Shown in pieces: positions 6,518-7,389 of a stretch of DNA of 7,389 bases (its first letter is position 1; each line of letters starts with the position of its first letter). The notes beneath the pieces are model-generated. The model had not been told where the DNA came from and searched no databases. It was given only the letters and a program-made list of their open reading frames with translations. Origin of the DNA: CAZGUG01 sp964529035 (GTDB lineage Bacteria > Bacillota > Clostridia > Ch29). The position numbers and the translations under genes are program-made. The DNA lies in NCBI GenBank assembly GCA_964529035.1, contig CAZGUG010000073.1:1-7389 (forward strand). The letters are read 5' to 3'.

Positions 6518-6574
6518 TGGTGCCGAAGACAGGACTTGAACCTGCACGGGCGAGAAGCCTACTAGACCCTGAAT
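6518..6574 (-). pseudogene. 3' half of a tRNA-Leu(CAG) gene, likely attachment-site scar
   Basis: Reading the minus strand there is an anticodon loop TTCAGGG with anticodon CAG (6569-6571), an anticodon stem 3' strand TCTAG (6562-6566), a long class-II variable arm, and a T-arm GCAGG-TTCAAGT-CCTGT (6529-6545). These are followed by an acceptor 3' strand CTTCGGC (6522-6528), discriminator A and an encoded CCA (6518-6520). The bases before the loop read CCGAA, where CTAGA is needed to close the anticodon stem. No D-arm and no GCCGAAG 5' acceptor strand are present upstream. The gene is thus cut at the anticodon loop. This is the pattern produced at the distal end of an element integrated by a tyrosine recombinase into a tRNA gene. 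A broken duplicate is the alternative. Confidence 0.8.
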
Positions 6575-6680
6575 TCGGAAATCGTGGTTTTTTTGGCTGT
6601 AAGTAAGTATCGGCCAATATCGCTAACTCCAGGCATACCAAGGCCTCCGGGGAATATGACTTTACGTAGCTTTTATATTT
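6575..6680. other. Gene-free stretch beside the tRNA-Leu scar
   Basis: No open frame, RNA or promoter is convincing here. It holds the tandem motif TAAGTAAGTA and two TATCG copies (about 6609-6622) that could be arm-type recombinase sites, and a second AAGGC-CTCCGGGGA segment (about 6640-6655) resembling part of the terminator hairpin at 6485-6513. If an element ends at the tRNA scar, this is its terminal sequence. Confidence 0.35.
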
Positions 6681-6703
6681 AAAAAAGAGCCTTATGGGCT
6701 CTT
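6681..6703 (-). terminator. Second of two tandem intrinsic terminators
   Basis: Minus-strand RNA forms a 7-base-pair stem AAGAGCC/GGCTCTT with a 5-base loop, running into six U. It sits about 12 bases beyond the first terminator and acts as a backup stop for the HEGRH-protein transcript. The reverse strand also forms the hairpin but has a poorer U-tract. Confidence 0.75.
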
Positions 6704-6708
6704 ACTAT

Positions 6709-6730
6709 AAAAAAAGAGCTCTTCAGCTCT
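6709..6730 (-). terminator. First intrinsic terminator, overlapping the stop codon of the HEGRH-protein gene
   Basis: Minus-strand RNA forms AGAGCT/AGAGCT (self-complementary arms) around a GAAG loop, followed by a run of seven U. The TGA stop of the gene lies partly in the loop, so the terminator starts inside the coding sequence. Confidence 0.75.
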
Positions 6731-7241
6731 CTTCTTCCCACCACCGGGTTTCGTAGACTGTTTCCAGCCAGTCTTTAATCCCCTGCGGTGCGCCTATTAA
6801 CTTCGCTACTTCCTTTTCTGTTTCTACAGCATGCCATTCTTCTTGTGCAATATCATATGTCCATTCGCCTTGGTTGTGCCTTTGTATGTGTCGCCCTTCA
6901 TGAGACAAGACTAAGGCAATGTGGTAAACCGTATATTGTTTGTGTATCCGTCTGTTTTTGTACGCTTCCTGTGAAAACGAAAACTCTTTGTTTATAGTCC
7001 ACCCATTGAAATCATCATCACTCAAATAAACCTTTCTTATGTTCTCAACCACCATCTTATAATGTTCCGGTGCTTTTTCACGCAGAAGGTCAAGCCCTTC
7101 AACTATGTCCTGCCGGAACTCGTCAGGGCCTTGCACCTTCATCCCGTCAACGGTTATACTCGGGTCGGGCCAGTCTACCGCAAAGACACCAAATAACACG
7201 ACTACAATCACAACAGCGAGTATGGTTAATGCCTTTTTCAT
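6723..7241 (-). CDS. Membrane-anchored protein with an HEGRH (HExxH-type) motif, putative metallopeptidase
   Basis: A 172-residue protein that I do not recognise as a named family. Residues 1-22 (MKKALTILAVVIVVVLFG) are a signal peptide or N-terminal membrane anchor with no lipobox, so the rest is probably outside the cell. In the body, LSHEGRHIQRH (113-123) contains HExxH, with His114 and His118 as zinc ligands and Glu115 as general base. EEWHAVETEKEVAKLIG (134-150) follows and could give the third, glutamate ligand, as in gluzincin-type peptidases. A Trp-rich end (ETRWWEEES) closes it. The start is ATG 7241, preceded by AGAGAGTGGTG. In-frame GTG codons at 7245-7250 are alternatives. Its 5' neighbour ends 12 bases upstream, implying one transcript, and tandem terminators follow. 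Proximity to the tRNA scar suggests it is element cargo. Peptidase function is inferred from the motif only. Confidence 0.8.
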   Translation of the reverse strand: MKKALTILAVVIVVVLFGVFAVDWPDPSITVDGMKVQGPDEFRQDIVEGLDLLREKAPEHYKMVVENIRKVYLSDDDFNGWTINKEFSFSQEAYKNRRIHKQYTVYHIALVLSHEGRHIQRHNQGEWTYDIAQEEWHAVETEKEVAKLIGAPQGIKDWLETVYETRWWEEES

Positions 7242-7253
7242 AATCACCACTCT

Positions 7254-7389
7254 CTATTTAGATACTAATTTCGCCTCCGCTGTTTCGCCTTGGTCCGTAT
7301 TTACTAATATATACGGATAAAGCGCATTCTTACTCTCAATTACGGTTATATTATTTAATTTCAACCATATTGAGGTTTTATATTTATCC
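7254..7389 (-). CDS. C-terminal end of an unrecognised protein, cut by the window edge
   Basis: An open minus-strand frame enters from the right edge and ends at TAG 7254-7256, giving 44 residues that begin DKYKTSIWLKLNNITVIES and end AEAKLVSK. The composition is protein-like and the frame is open throughout. I see no domain or motif that identifies it. Its stop lies 12 bases before the ATG of the HEGRH protein, so the two are probably translated from one mRNA, and this gene may say more about the function of that protein. Confidence 0.6.
   Translation of the reverse strand, partial: DKYKTSIWLKLNNITVIESKNALYPYILVNTDQGETAEAKLVSK

Noticed and set aside
6518..6622. A complete tRNA-Leu or a tRNA with an unusual 5' half
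   Set aside because: A GCCGATA upstream (about 6616-6622) matches the acceptor 3' strand for only five pairs, and no D-arm or anticodon stem partner can be formed.

Overview
The window looks like the chromosome of a low-to-mid GC Gram-positive anaerobe, probably in the Clostridia. The signs are strong AGGAGG-type ribosome sites, a TTG start, a lipoprotein-type metal-binding protein, and Firmicutes-like ZnuA/ZnuC/ZnuB and Fur-family proteins. No 16S or other phylogenetic marker is present, so this placement is inference.

Layout. Positions 1-218 hold no confident gene, only a short coding-like stretch downstream of dcd. On the minus strand, 794-3214 encodes a cytosolic PAS-PAS-PAS-GGDEF-EAL cyclic-di-GMP enzyme. 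It is followed 41 bases later by dcd (219-752), a dCTP deaminase with features of the bifunctional dUMP-forming type. The AT-rich divergent region 3215-3481 separates these from a plus-strand zinc-uptake operon, znuA-znuC-znuB (3482-6009). That operon has a sigma-A-type promoter (TTGCAT-17-TACAAT) whose -35 box lies inside a 13-1-13 inverted repeat, the expected form of a Fur/Zur operator. The promoter is followed by a leader hairpin beginning at the predicted transcript start. A Fur-family regulator gene (5979-6407, minus), most likely Zur, converges on znuB and overlaps its end by 31 bases. ZnuA should capture zinc outside the membrane, ZnuB form the channel, ZnuC supply ATP hydrolysis, and Zur shut the operon down when zinc is sufficient.

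Upstream of zur lies a tRNA-Leu(CAG) 3' half (6518-6574, minus) with CCA end, T-arm, variable arm and anticodon loop. It has no 5' half and is followed by a fully paired terminator-like hairpin. This is the usual scar left where a tRNA-targeting integrative element ends. Polarity puts the element on the high-coordinate side. That side carries tandem terminators, a small membrane-anchored protein with an HEGRH (HExxH-type) motif, and the end of an unrecognised gene 12 bases upstream of it, all on the minus strand.

No CRISPR array, insertion sequence or clearly new multi-gene system was found. The most interesting items are the tRNA scar with its HEGRH protein, the zinc operator/promoter/leader architecture, and the poly-G tract just ahead of the cyclic-di-GMP gene.
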